DNA of 64,000 nucleotides from the NCBI GenBank assembly GCA_039602395.1, contig JBCNJP010000003.1:66341880-66405879 (forward strand). The letters are read 5' to 3'. A model generated the notes under the pieces. It did not search any database. It saw nothing but the letters and a program-made list of their open reading frames with translations, and was not told the DNA's origin. Positions 23,501 through 36,089 of the stretch are shown here, in pieces (the first letter of the stretch is position 1; every line of letters begins with the position of its first letter). Source of the stretch: Deinandra increscens subsp. villosa. Its lineage: Eukaryota > Streptophyta > Magnoliopsida > Asterales > Asteraceae. The position numbers and the translations under genes are program-made.

Positions 23501-25268
23501 GGACACTGAGAAGAATTATACAACGCATGATTTGGAAATGGGAGCCGTTGTTCATGCACTCAAGATTTGGAGACATTACCTCTACGGAACAAAGTGCACA
23601 ATATTTACTGACCACAAAAGCTTACAACACATCTTTGAACAGAAGGATCTCAACATGCGACAACGACGGTGGGTCGAGCTACTGAATGATTATGACTTAG
23701 CAATTAAGTATCACACGGGAAAAGCCAACGTTGTGGCTGATGCACTAAGTCGAAAGGAGTACGAAAAGCCTCGACGAGTACGAGCGCTGCAACTTACCAT
23801 CCACACGGGATTGCCGGACCGGATCCGCGATGCCCAACAAGGAGCTTTAAAGGAAGAAAACTTCGCAGCTGAAGCACTGCGAGGGGTAGATGGTAATTCT
23901 GAAGTTAAGTCCGACGGACTCAGGTATTACAATGACAGAATTTGGGTTCCTTTACTTGGAAATCTTCGTGAGCTCGTGATGGACGAGGCTCACAAATCAA
24001 GGTATTCGGTGCACCCTGGATCGGATAAAATGTACCAAGATTTGAAGGGTTTGTATTGGTGGCCGAACATGAAAGCCGACATCGCGCGATATGTGGCTAA
24101 GTGTTTTACATGCTCAAGAGTGAAGATTGAATACCAAAAGCCTTTTGGGCTATTACAGCAACCAAAGATCCCAGAATGGAAATGGGAGGATATCTCCATG
24201 GATTTTGTAACGGGATTACCTCATCGATCGAATCGACCGGATGCGATTTGGGTTATCATTGATCGACTAACCAAATCTGCACACTTTATCCCGATGAGAG
24301 AAAGTGACAATATGGATAAGTTAACAAAGCTGTATATTGACCGGATTGTGGCACGGCATGGAGTGCCTAAGACTATTATCTCCGACAGGGATCCTCGATT
24401 TACTTCCCGATTATGGCAATCTATGCAAGAAGCACTGGGAACCAGACTGGATATGAGTACAGCCTATCACCCGCAGACCGACGGTCAGACGGAGCGAACT
24501 ATTCAGACTTTAGAAGACATGCTCCGAGCGTGCGTTCTCGACTTCGGTAAAGACTGGGAGGCTCACCTTCCGTTGGTGGAGTTCTCCTACAACAACAGTT
24601 ATCATTGAAGTATTGGTGCTGCACCCTTTGAAGCTCTTTATGGCAGAAAATGCAGATCGCCCATATGTTGGGCCGAAACGGGTGAGAAGGGACTCACCGG
24701 ACCAGAACTCATTCATGATACTACGGAGCGAATTATACAAATCAGAAAACGGATAGCCGCAGCACGTGACAGACAAAAGAGCTATGCCGACAAACGCCGT
24801 AAACCTTTGAAGTTCGAGGTAGGCGACAAGGTACTATTGAAGGTATCCCCCTGGAAAGGTGTGATACGCTTCGGAAAGCGTGGAAAGTTGAATCCTCGCT
24901 ACATCGGTCCTTTTGAAATCATCGGGAAAGTAGGCCCGGTGGCCTACCGATTACAACTCCCTGCTGAACTCGATGGAGTTCACAACGTGTTTCACGTTTC
25001 GAACCTAAAGAAATGTCTGGCTGAAGACATCGAAATAATTCCTTTGGAAGAATTGGAAATTGATGAGCATCTGAGATTTATTGAGCAACCGGTAGAAATC
25101 ATGGGACGCGAGGAGAAAGCCCTCAAACGTAGCAAGATTCCGATCGTCAAGGTTCGATGGAACTCAAAACGTGGACCAGAATATACTTGGGAACGAGAGG
25201 ATCAGATGAAGAAGAAGTATCCTCACTTGTTCGAGCACGCGTCCACAGAAACTCAAGGTATGATTTAA
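20550..25268 (+). pseudogene. Gag-Pol polyprotein of element B (frameshift and nonsense)
   Basis: Exon 1 (20550-20667) encodes a 39-codon N-terminus beginning [15 protein letters not shown] predicted 85-bp intron follows, and the frame continues from 20753 through Gag ([15 protein letters not shown]), zinc knuckles (CNKCGKHHTGTC, CERCGKRSHEAKDC, CYKCDAQGHIKRDC) and protease ([10 protein letters not shown]). A one-base deletion near 22368, relative to D and A, shifts the frame just after GHFA. RT ([11 protein letters not shown]), RNase H (YCDAS) and integrase then follow in the new frame. TGA at 24606-24608 replaces a serine codon in integrase after NNSYH. Beyond it the chromodomain-like tail is open to 25268. 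Everything else matches D closely, so these two lesions alone inactivate it. Confidence 0.9.
20668..20752 (+). other. Predicted gag intron of element B (85 bp, GT-AG)
   Basis: Starts GTAATTG after CATG and ends TTGCATCAG. Read through, the frame hits TAA after six codons. Spliced, codon 40 becomes GGA and the frame enters GNVHHCTF, as in D. The D intron is 83 bp, yet both copies return to the same frame. Splicing is inferred; it has not been shown by RNA. Confidence 0.7.
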
Positions 25269-25289
25269 TTTTGGGGACCAAAATTCCTG

Positions 25290-25425
25290 TAACAGGAGGA
25301 GGATGTGACGACCCTAAAACTTTTGCTTTCTTTCCCCAGCAACGACAGCTGATGCTGCGAATGCTACGACGCAAGAATAATTTTCGGGACGAAAATTCCA
25401 ATTACAAGGGGATGATGTGACATCC
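25290..25425 (+). other. Twin polypurine tract / LTR-start cassette of element B (3')
   Basis: AACAGGAGGAGGA (25291-25303) directly precedes the real LTR start at 25304. ACAAGGGGATGA with TGTGACATCC (start 25416) lies 112 bp further and is now inside the LTR. The same 112 bp is also present at the 5' end of the element, which shows that the upstream tract primed plus-strand synthesis. Confidence 0.88.
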
Positions 25426-27987
25426 GAGAATTTCAAGGTTTACTTTCGTTAGACAATTCCGTTAGTTACGTTATAAGTATTAACTTAGTAACTAATGCAT
25501 AACTAGGCCGAATACGTCCACGACCTTTGGTTGATCACCGAACCCGCCCATATGTGCTATGTGTTCATTTATTGTTGTCATTATGTGCAATGTGATTTAA
25601 ACGCATGATTTAATATTATGAATAGCATGACAAATTGTAAATCCTTGAATTTGTGAAAATTGTCTAAGTTGTGCAGCCAGCGAAACTAACGGGCGAAACT
25701 ATAGTGTCGCCCGGTAGTCAGCTGAGCTATTCGATAACACATGATCAGAGCTAGTTTCGCCTGACCAGCGAAACTGCCAGCGAAACTAGCCTCTGATATA
25801 AATAATCTTAATAAACCCTAGTTCTCCTATTTGCCTCATTTACACAAAAACACACACATTCTTCTCTGGAAATCTGGTCAGCCGAAAACTATCAGGAGAA
25901 ACCAAGATCTCAGCCTCAAGACAACATCCATTCGATTCCTTGATCGAATCGTGAGTCCCAAAACCTTCCTTTATGCCATTTCTATGTGTTTTCTATGTGT
26001 TTCTTCATAAAGCATGCTTAAACCTTCATGATATTGTTAGATCTTCTGTAGGAATGCCTAGGAATGCTAGATCTACCATAAAGTTTGCAACTTTACGTTT
26101 GAAATCCATCCATGTTGAAGATTTATGCTAGAATAGGTCATTTTAGGTTAAAATGTGTTTTTGGTGATTTTGATGATGAAAATGCATGTTTAAGGTGTTA
26201 AAGCTTACTGATTTATGTTGGTAAATGGTTATATATGCTAGATAATGAATTGCATGTAATATGGAAGCTGTTAGATTGATTTTTAGGCTGATTTATGTGT
26301 TTTTCGCGACCAGCGAAACTGTACTGTTCTCTAGGCAAAATTGTCCGGCGAAATTATGTGAATCTTCAACCAGCGACACTATGCAGCGAAACTGCAGTGT
26401 CGCCGGGTAAACCAACCAGACCAGCTCGAGCGAATCTACCGAGCGAAATTCCCTGAACGAAAGTTCAAACCAGTTTCGGGCGAAACTAGGCTAGCGAAAC
26501 TATGCCAACAGTTTCGAGCGAAACTAGCCTAGCGAAACTGTGTCAACGGGTATTGCCTAGCGAAAGTGCTGCCCGTGCACACAGCGAAACTAACTAGCGA
26601 AACTGAGGCCAGAATCCAAACTTGTGAAATTTACTTGAATGTTATGCCATGACTTACATGATTATGCCATGATGATACATGCTTTGATTTCTGATGTATA
26701 TGAACCCTTGTTTATGATCAACCATCGGTGTCGTGTGTCGTATGTCGAGTCATAGTTTCAACGTACTATGTTATGGGCCATAGTGACGTTAAGTAAAGAT
26801 TAGACACCAAACTAATACTTAAGACCTAAACGTGTTCATAGGTCTTCGTTAAGCAAAACTTGGATTATATAACAAGTGTAGCAGTGCAACCAAAGGTGAG
26901 TGTCACTAACCCGTTTACTGTGAGCCCGTTTGGGACACACTGAATAACTTAATGGAAAACAATGCTGACAACTTTACGAGTGCTATGCACCACTTGATAG
27001 AACTGAAAACTTAGAATGCTATGCATCTACTTGATGAACTTGAAGTGTTTTATGGGAAACACTTGTGAAACTTAACAAACTATTTCTGAAACGAAAACCG
27101 TTTTAATATGGCTAGTGTAGGTTAAAGTCTAAACCACATGATATCACATGATTTCTAAGGATTGCCTTTTTAACTGAAAAAGTCCTCAACTTAATTATGC
27201 CATTAATTGTAAAGCGAGGGGATGTTGGGTAGATCTACTGGAGTTTGACAAACTCCGCCTCGTGACACTGGAGGTGCACGGAGGTACAATATCAGCCTAT
27301 CTGACCGTGATCCCGAGAGGACACGGGGGAGGCAAAGCCGCGATGACGAATGTCCGCAAAACAAAATGGCTGAAGGCTCTGCCTCTACTATACTTAATCG
27401 TCAGCTTTGGTACAAACTTCCTTAGTGCATGGAAACAACGGATTAGCTACCCGCGATATCGGTTGAGCACTTTAATTATACATGACTAGTACATACCTGA
27501 TAACTCTGTTACGGACAATAACACTACTAAATAACAAATGTTTATAAATTGGCGTATATAACTGAGCATTGCTTTTCACAAACAAATATTACAAATACAT
27601 ATGTTGACAAGATTATGATTATGAGACCGGGCCAATGCATGACATGCCCACTGTGAACTCACCAACCGTTAGGTTGACACTTGTGTGGTTTTCACTTTTG
27701 CAGATCGTTGAAGAGTATCCATTGAAGGTTGGCATAGCACGTGAAGACTTTTACTTTCATTAAACTAACTGGGGATTTTGATTTGAAACAATGATTTGTA
27801 AAGCACGTGGCTAGTGCTAAGATACTATTGTTTTTATTCCGCTGCGTAACTTTTGAAACTGTTTGAAATGAATGTTTTGGACTTTACTCTGATTCGTTTA
27901 GTATTCGTAACTAATGGTTGTGGTCCTGGTTTGCTCGCACCCCCTTAACGGTATAAACTCCGTTAGTGGTTATTTGGGGGTGTGACA
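25304..27987 (+). repeat. 3' LTR of element B
   Basis: Same length (2684 bp) as the 5' copy, with only a few differences found by eye (for example TTACTTTCG against TTACTTCCG near 25443, and TATACATGAC against TATACGTGAC near 27481). It ends TGTGACA at 27987, followed by TATCC. Confidence 0.95.
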
Positions 27988-27992
27988 TATCC

Positions 27993-28624
27993 CACCACAC
28001 TACCAGAACCTTAAGGGTGTACCAGTTACCTTACCACTTCTAGCTATTAGTCAAATAGGTATTTTAAGTTTTCCCCAATACGTTTGAGTTGTATGGGAGT
28101 GAGAGACTAAAATCACAATGCGTCATGTGCAAAATTGGGATTTATGACAAAGAGACTTTTCTATGGTTTCAGTCAATAGGGTTTTCACCCATAGTGAGGA
28201 TTGTTAAGAGTTTAGTAGGCGCAATATTGCGCGAACATCTGTACGATTTGAATTTCTGGAGTGGATTCAAGAGGTAAAGTAATCCATTAAGTTGAAGTAT
28301 AAGCTGGGGTTCACCATCAAAGGATATATCACCATGCATATTACCCTTCGGTAAAGATTCAAAATAAGGGTGACGTTCTAATGATCGAAGGGTTCTCTGC
28401 AGAAGCATAAATATCATTAAGTATAGGAATAACAAATTCAAGATTGACGCTAGCGTAGGGTAGTAGCAACTGCGCATTTTAATGAAAATCATCCAGTACG
28501 ATTGACGCGAATTGGAGAAAAGGATTTGAGTCAGCCGATATCAATGTGAATGTGTCAACGGTTGTACCGTCTAGTAGCGTAAATATCATGTATAAACATC
28601 AGTTTGTATCGGTTCTCAAAAGTA
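27993..28624 (-). mobile_element. Internal region of element E, part 2 (unrecognised)
   Basis: This sequence lies between the TSD of B and the TSD of C and is the continuation of 16137-17312. The longest frame is 107 codons on the minus strand (28169-28492), containing RTLRSLERHPYFESLPKGNM; I recognise no domain. It is probably decayed internal sequence of the antisense Gypsy element. Assignment rests only on position. Confidence 0.4.
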
Positions 28625-29814
28625 GTTAATGTGACAACCCGCCAAAAAAATCTAAGGTCAAACCTATACTTTGACCTATATATATACGTATATACATGTG
28701 CATAACTTAATAGTATTATTAGTAAACACTATTCACGTAAACGTCCAACCTTGACAATTCCCACGTTTGTAATGGATAAACATACCCGTAACTAAAATTA
28801 AATTCAACCATGTGATTTGGTGGAATTTTATTAATAAGAAAAATAAAATATTAATGACTTTTATATTTTTCTTAAAACGGTGTCGTAGGACATCATACCG
28901 ACACCCGACGAACACTTTAAGCGAATATTTTATTTAAAACTTTAGTTAGTTTTGACTACGAAAAATATTTGAGCTTAAAACAATTTAAATAAATTATTTA
29001 TTTTCTGGACGCGGTACGCGAGCAAATAAAATAAATAAAAGACGAAATTTCTAAAATAATTAAATTACGACCAAAACAAAATTGTTTATCAATACATGAG
29101 TCTCATAATTAATTTAGAAACCTGTTCCAATCAAAACGCTAGAACGATTCGGTGTGATTCCTCCGTATGAAGAATTGGGCCCAGTCCGGCCCAATACTGA
29201 GAAATTAGCGAACCGAGCCCAAAAATAAAGCCCAACGGGTCACCCGACACTTTTAAGCTTAAAGATAATATTCCCGACTAATTTTAGTATATAAAGAATC
29301 GAACCGCGTGAAAATCCGAGTAAGCCTCGCATACCGGCCTGACACGAACTGTACCGGCCCGACACCCGTTTCCACATCTTCGGCCTATTTAAAGTTTCCA
29401 TCGGCTTTGAATTAATTATATTATTATGACACTACATTTATATTAGTGGATTTTATAAAGTAATTAGAAAAACTGTTAACTTTTATAAAAATCAACACCA
29501 CCTAAACCTCCTAACCACACCACCTAACTATAGTTAAACTCACTAACCTAACTAGAGTTAGAAATGAGCACATGTGAAATACATTCACACGCCACCTCCT
29601 ACAAACACACTAACACCCACTCCCTCATCCTCACTTCAACACTCAACCTCCACCTTAAAACCCCACCTCAAGCACAAGAGCAAACATCACCCCATCTCCT
29701 CCCTTCTCCCTCTCTCGGCCGGCGCCTCCCACCGCCACCCTCGGCAAAACCGATGATCTCCCGTCGCTACAACCGGAGCCCACAGCTCCCCTCTTCCTCG
29801 TCGCAACTGGAAGC

Positions 29815-30012
29815 CACAACCACCATCATCATCCACCATCATCATCCGCTAACCTCCACCACCATCATCATCTGACGCCATCTCCACCACCTTCATCATC
29901 ATCCGACGTCATCACCACCACCTTTATCATCATCATCATCAACGTCCACCACCATCACGATCATCTCCATCATCATCCGCTGCCACCATTAACACCAACC
30001 ACCACCACCATG
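29815..30012 (+). repeat. (CAT/CCA)n low-complexity tract in 5' LTR of C
   Basis: Imperfect trinucleotide repeats of CAT, CCA and CAC run for about 200 bp. Translation gives His/Pro/Thr/Ile runs. The 3' LTR has a slightly longer version (42025-42231), with unit gains between copies. Confidence 0.8.
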
Positions 30013-30830
30013 ACCTTCACCGACCACCCCAACTTTTTCTATCAACCGAGCCTCTCGTTCCTTTCTTTTCCTTCCTATCGAACTAAAACGTGTATATATA
30101 TATATAGGAATAGGATCATTGGAAAACCATCTAAATATTGGAAAACCTGGAAAACCTTTTTCAACCAATCACATTATTTCTTTTTTTTTTAATTTTTTCT
30201 TTAATTTAAAGGGCAATATGGTAACTTGACATAATCTATTTTTGTAAACTATTTTTAATAAATGATTAAACAAATTTTCTCTCTCTCATCTACTCTTTCC
30301 TAAAATCTCCCTCACTCTCTCTCTCCTTTACTTTCAAATTTCCAGCTCAAATTAAAAAAAACACAAACCTAATTTACAAACCATGGTGAGTTGAGAAAAC
30401 TTTAAAAACTCAATTTTGACCCTTGATCACCATGATCTAATGGATGTCATTTTATTTTGCTTTTTCATTTAATTTTAATTTTAATCAATTCACTATTGTC
30501 TTTAGTGTAGAAGGGCACAATGGTAATCTCCTTCAATTACCTTTTTGTACTTTTCTGATTAAATATGTTCTACACACTTTCTTATTTCCACCAACTTCAT
30601 CTTCTTCACTACCTCTTTCTCTCTCTACACAAAGAACTATCACAACCATTTAAACATGGTTCTTTCTCTGCTCTTCTCTACAAAGAATCACCGACCTTTC
30701 TTTCCATAACTCGTTCATAAAGATCCCGTCGCCACCCTTTCACCCCCACCATGGTTCTTCTACTCCAGTTCAAACCCTCCATGGTTTTAACCCGGAAGCC
30801 CTTAATCGAATTAGATCGATAGATCCGAAA

Positions 30831-30899
30831 CAAGGAAGCGGGTTGCGATGGTCGAAGGAAGCGGGTTGCGATGGTCGAAGGAAGCGGGTTGCGATGGTG
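30831..30899 (+). repeat. 23-bp tandem triplicate
   Basis: Three consecutive copies of AAGGAAGCGGGTTGCGATGG plus three bases (TCG, TCG, TGT) lie inside the insertion in C's 5' LTR. The surrounding sequence resembles coding-like GC-richer DNA, possibly a captured fragment, but no product is recognised. Confidence 0.85.
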
Positions 30900-31439
30900 T
30901 ACGGTTTCAACTACATGTATCTTGATTTTAAAACGAGATCTAAGTCGTTGCTCCTCCGTACGATTTCGCCGGAGAAGATCACTTTAACCATTGGTCGACG
31001 CATGCGTTGAGGTATATACTAAATCTATCTATTTACTTAAGGAATGAAGACAAATTTGTCGTTAAAAAAAATTAAGAATGAGGAATTTCAAAGCCTATTC
31101 ATATTCTAGTGGGTCATTATTTTCAACTCCACTTAATAATTAATATGTTTATTTTTTGGATTAAAAAATATTATATTAAATATTTTTTTAAAATCTAGAC
31201 TATCTCATGGGATGACTTCCTGCTTGTAATTATTCTATATATAATGAGTTCCCTTGTAATTATTTTAAAGGACTTTAAATCTTTAATATGCATTTCATGG
31301 GTCTTTTTGTTAGTTGAATAATTTAATTTTACTAACAGTGGCATATTGAAAGAAAAGACGAAAAAGGAAAGGAAAGTAGATGAGGAAGAAAGTAGGTGGG
31401 ACCTAGGAAATTGTTCTTGTCATTATTTTTAACGATATT

Positions 31440-32430
31440 ATATATGGAAATTTACCTATATACTTATGGTAAATCTTGTCATAATTTTTAATGATTTTAC
31501 ATATGTAACATGCTACATCTTGGTTATCTATCTAAGTTTACATATATAAATGCATGTACTTATGTAATATTTTACGATATTAACTGATTAATTTGTTTTT
31601 TAGGTTAAAAGATTTTTGTGTCAAAGATGAAGATGATTATCAAGAACGAAAGCATAATTAGCTTTTATACTTTTTTTATCTTTGTTATATTTTTTAATCA
31701 TTTAAAAAAAATAGTTTGTATTAATTATCAGTAACACGAATGTAATATATGTAAGCTAACTGAAACATATGTAATGTCCAATATTATGTAAGTAAATTTA
31801 CTTACGCAACATGTGTGCTCATAATTAAATGCATATCCTAAACAATTATGGTACATATGTAAGTATATATGTTAATTTACTTATGTAATGACGTTGCATA
31901 TGTTAATTCACTTATGCAATATGTTTCATCTCATTTATATTTTTAAATTTACATATGTAAATTCGTCCTCCATATGTAAATTTACGTATGTTTCATGTTT
32001 GAACTAATGTGCCTAAACATTTTGAAGATTTAGAAAAATACGTATCTAAACAATGATTTTACATATGTAAATTTACCTATGTACTTATGGTAAAACTTAT
32101 ATGAATTTTTAACAATGTTACATATGTAAATTTATGTATATACTTAACGATGTTACATACATATTTTATCTAGGTAGCATATGTAACGATACATATGTAA
32201 ATTTACCAATATACTTATGGTAAATCTTGTCTGAATTTATAACGATTTTACATATGTAATATGCTACATCTCGTTATCTATCTAAATTTACATATTTACA
32301 TGTACTTATGTAATGTTTTACAAGTATTAACCAATGAACTCGTTTTTTGTAGGTCAAAAGATTTTTTTGTCAAAGGTGAAGATGATTATCAAGAACGAAA
32401 GGATAATTAGGTTTTATATTTTTTTAGCTT
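31440..32430 (+). repeat. ACATATGTAA palindrome array with duplicated ends
   Basis: About eight or more copies of TTACATATGTAA-like palindromes occur. In addition, a segment running from TTTACATATGTAA through GAAGATGATTATCAAGAACG appears twice, at about 31440-31680 and 32200-32430, with a period of about 750 bp. The whole array lies inside the TA-flanked insertion. Confidence 0.8.
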
Positions 32431-35400
32431 GGTTATATTTTTGTGAGCATTTTTAAAAATATTTTTAATCGTATGATAATTTTGTTATGTTTTTATATTG
32501 ATTGTAATGGTTTCTATTAAATTAATAAAAAAAATTATCATTTCTTGTTATACATATTCGTGTAATTAAAAAAGTAAAAATGAGAAATTAAAAAGTATGA
32601 TAATTAATAATAATTTATTTCTACATAATTGAGAAAATAGTATAATAATAATCATTATAAATATTAGTAAACATGAGAGATAATAAGAAAAAATGTATTG
32701 GGAAAGGAGAGAGGACAGATGAGGGATGTGACATGTGAAAAGTCTTTTACTACCATCATATTCCTTTTTCATTTCATCGATCGGCAAATCTCCTTTAACT
32801 TTATGAGTATGAAATCTCCAATTTGCCCTTTGAAAAATTTAGTCATTTGATGATGTGGTTCAATCTTGACCATTGAATTGGTTTTGAAAGTTTCTCAACT
32901 GGATTGAGTTTTCTTACTAACCATGCCCTATATATATGTATATATATATATATAATGAAAGAAACAAAAAAAAAGAAAAAAAAGAAAATAAAACACAGTC
33001 CCCGTCGATTTGAATCAGCGCCATATGAGTTTTTTTTGTTTTTTTTTTGTTTTTGTTTTGGTGCAAAACAGTCTCGAGAGCCACCTTTACACCACCATTT
33101 CTTCACCATCAGACCACCACAATACCACCCATTCCCCAGAACGGCTAGTCCACCCGGCCACCTCCCAAACGGCTTTAACGTTTGCCCCTACTGATCATCG
33201 TAAACCACCGAAAATTAGCCCGCAAAAGGCCACTTTATCTTTCGGGTGAAACTTTAAAAACTCGATATTGTTCGATCGGGTCTACGGAGATATTCTCGCC
33301 TCTTTCGGTTCATCACCTAGCCTAGTGCTAGAGGTAAAAGTCTAAACTTCTCGATTTAATAATTTTCATTGTTCGTTTTTTATATTTATAATCACCCGAA
33401 ACGAGTCTTAACACTCCACCCACTAAATATATATATAAATGAACAAACCATCCTAGATACTAAACTAACCTTAATATTTAAGCACTTATGTCACAATATA
33501 TATTTTGACAATCGTTGTGAGGACTAAAAATATTATAGACCAAGCAGTATAAAAACTGACTCGGGGACCGTCAAAGTGACACATTGGACAAAAAAATATA
33601 TAAACGAATATATTTTGGATAAAGGAATATATTTTGACTATCTGTTATAAAAATAGGTCTATTTTTTATAAAACATATATAATTCTAAATACCGAGCATT
33701 GGACTCAAAAGTAATAACTAAATGATCATATTTTTAGGTCTCATTATTATAACTTGAAATATTTACTTTAAGTTATCACAACCCGCTAATATTAAAAAAT
33801 ATAAATATTAGTTTTCATATCGTATTACTTAACGGAATACTTATAAATATAATATATTAATTCCGGACGATGGACCTAAAAATATACGGTGTTATATTTT
33901 GAACTTACTCAATGTGAAACTTATGTATTGTTACAAATATATTTTCCTAAAAAGTGTACAAAACACATCACACGGATATCTCATTCTAATATGTTATTAT
34001 TTTCTAAATATAATTTAGAAAAACTATTTGAGATAACATAAACATAATAATATTTACGGAGTTAAATATTAATAACGATCATATGTCAGATACTTGTACC
34101 TTATAGCGCCAAAACCAACAACTAAATTTCTAAAATATAGAGACTTATATTTTTCTAGAATCTCGAGAATATTGTATATCATTTCTATAAGTTATATATA
34201 TATATTTATTTGCATAAATATTTCTATGACTTATATATAATTATTTGTCTATAATTGTAAACTCGGACTTAAATATATATCGTGAACTTTAAATAATAAA
34301 ATACTTTATTATTTATCTCGATGTTTAAAACTTGATTCGAATATGTATTCTCATAACTTTAAATAATTATTTGATTTATAATTATTTCTACAAGTTATAT
34401 ATTTATTCAACTATAAATATATTCATTAACCTAAATATTTATTTGAACAATAAATATTCCAAACGGGCTTTCCAAACAATACAAACGGGAATGTTATGTC
34501 AAGACTCGACCAGGATCATTTGGGTAACTGAACATTATCCAACCAAAACAGTACCTTAAACTGTCTTAATAATTATCATTAGGACATGGTTTACCTGCTA
34601 CGTCCAGCGCGATACAGCTTTTATCATCACCTTGATCAAGTGAGTTTCACGGCCCCTTTTCCTTTACTATTTTATCAATGGGGGAGAAATACATGAAACA
34701 CCAAACTTTATACATTCATCTGATTGTATACAAAGTCTTTCCTTTAAACTATTTTAAATACTTTTGGGAAGAATCATGAAACAAACAAAGACACTTTAAA
34801 TAATTATTGGAACTATAATTGTTTCTACCAGTCCTATATTTATTAGACAATAAATATGACCGTCCATCCAAACATCTGATTGATATTATGGTACAACTGT
34901 TACGCCTTATTGATTATATGTTCTTTCATACCCCTTCATAGTAATTTGTTATACAACATATTGCTACAAATCCCACCAACAATAAATTTCAATTAGTTCC
35001 TGTAACGAAACGATAACTAGTGAATAGATAGATCTATTTGGGTTGACAACCCTGCCCTATCTGGTCGCTCCAGTTCTGACACACGCGTAACAAGTCTGGG
35101 GGTACATGTCAGTTATTCTTTGCCATTGGTATTTCTTAGGGGAAGTTACCATAGGTGGGTTAATCTGTTAGTGTTTGAAATCAAGGTGCAGGTAGATCAA
35201 TGCAACGACGAGTAACCATTATAATATCATGTATATCATCAACTGTTTTACAAATGCATTTTGTAGAATCCAAAACCTGTGAACTCACGAACATTATGTT
35301 GACCTTTTCAAACTCATGTATTTCTCAGGTAACCAACTCAGACCGTATGCAAATGGGACATCAAACCTTAGGGCCTGCATTATGGAGTCATAGTCTCATT

Positions 35401-35685
35401 CATCATCATGAAATAAGTTATGAAACACTTGCCTTTTAAATTCTTGGTCGAAGCAATTTCAAGACTTAACTATTTCTCATGTTTCTTATCTTAACATTTC
35501 TGAAACAATTTCTATTTCAGTATTGTAAAACAATGTCGTCTTAACATATTTTTCCGCTGCAACTTTGATGACATACTTGGTTTTTCAAACGTATATTAAT
35601 CTGATAGAGGTCGTTTCTAACTATCCACGACTATGATCCATGACGTCACCCGCCTCCGTATCCGAAAGTTCAGGGTGTGACAGAT

Positions 35686-35698
35686 TGGTATCAGAACC
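35686..35698 (+). other. Primer binding site of element C
   Basis: TGGTATCAGAACC follows the LTR end by three bases. It differs by one base from the initiator tRNA-Met complement in B and D (GAGCC), consistent with decay. Confidence 0.88.
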
Positions 35699-35774
35699 GT
35701 GGTTATAGTGAACTAGGTTGCATCATGTAGAAAACCTGGACTATAGCCCGCTCTACGAGTGCCATTTGCATACA

Positions 35775-35985
35775 AGGCCATCTTACTAACATGTCGTCTC
35801 ATGTTAGACATACGTCTGCTCATCTTACTAACATGTTGTCTCATGTTAGACACACATCTACCTATCATACTAACATGTTCTCTCATGTTAGGTATACATT
35901 GACTATTCATGCTAACGTGTTATATCAAGTTAGATATATATTTACTCGTCATACTAACATGAAGTCTCATGTTATATATATACTT
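35775..35985 (+). repeat. 42-bp tandem repeat, about five copies, in leader of C
   Basis: The unit CATCTTACTAACATGTCGTC then TCATGTTAGACATACGTCTGCT is repeated with increasing divergence. Each unit contains an inverted pair, CTAACATG...CATGTTAG, so the transcript could fold into a row of hairpins. Because 42 is a multiple of three, both strands look open here; no gene is inferred. Confidence 0.85.
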
Positions 35986-36089
35986 ATTAGAATTCTAATA
36001 TTTATATTAATGCTATTAGTATTATCATGACTTCAGTATATATAGTCCAATTCTCCTTACACTGCCATTTGAGAACCTTTAGAGAAAAC

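Larger units (their letters stand above)
17318..27987 (+). mobile_element. Ty3/Gypsy element B (Tekay-like), complete, TSD TATCC
   Basis: Two 2684-bp LTRs flank 5.3 kb of internal sequence with tRNA-Met primer site, gag-pol and polypurine tract. The 5-bp duplication TATCC occurs at 17313-17317 and 27988-27992, which fixes both ends. I could spot only about three base differences between the LTRs, so the insertion is recent. The LTR begins at the upstream of two possible starts (TGTGACGACC). It is inserted in element E. Its polyprotein gene is broken in two places, so mobility would have needed enzymes supplied by a relative. Confidence 0.95.
30106..32930. mobile_element. Unclassified 2.8-kb insertion in a TA repeat of the C 5' LTR
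   Basis: The 3' LTR has the uninterrupted site, with (TA)n between AAAACGTG and ATGAAAGAAAC. In the 5' LTR, TA runs flank the insert on both sides. Ends are weakly inverted: left TAGGAATAGGATCATTGGAAAACC; the right end, reverse complemented, starts TAGG and shares GAAAAC, about 14 of 24 matches. No transposase is visible. The inside holds a 23-bp triplicate, a direct duplication of about 240 bp and an ACATATGT-rich array. A non-autonomous DNA transposon favouring TA repeats is likely; the superfamily is undecided. Confidence 0.6.
28630..35682 (+). repeat. 5' LTR of element C (with 2.8-kb insertion)
   Basis: Matches the 3' LTR (40831-45014) from end to end except for about 2.8 kb inserted in a TA repeat near 30106-32930. 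The LTR is very AT-rich in its second half. It has a CAT/CCA-rich block at about 29815-30012. Open frames seen in both LTRs (e.g. 29564-29875 and 34332-34559) are not supported as genes. Confidence 0.92.

Noticed and set aside
29564..29875. His/Pro-rich 103-codon frame in the C 5' LTR, with a 105-codon counterpart at 41777-42094
   Set aside because: The differences between the two LTR copies are mostly amino-acid-changing or unit gains in CAT/CCA repeats; there is no sign of coding selection.
30106..32930. Helitron interpretation of the insertion in the C 5' LTR
   Set aside because: No TC start, no CTRR end with hairpin and no A/T junction; the flanks are (TA)n on both sides.
34332..34559. 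75-codon frame identical in both C LTRs (also 43689-43916)
   Set aside because: Identity is explained by LTR duplication; composition is AT-driven (Ile/Tyr/Asn) and no domain is seen.
35775..35985. CRISPR-like array
   Set aside because: Units are contiguous 42-bp tandem copies without unique spacers, in a plant retroelement leader.
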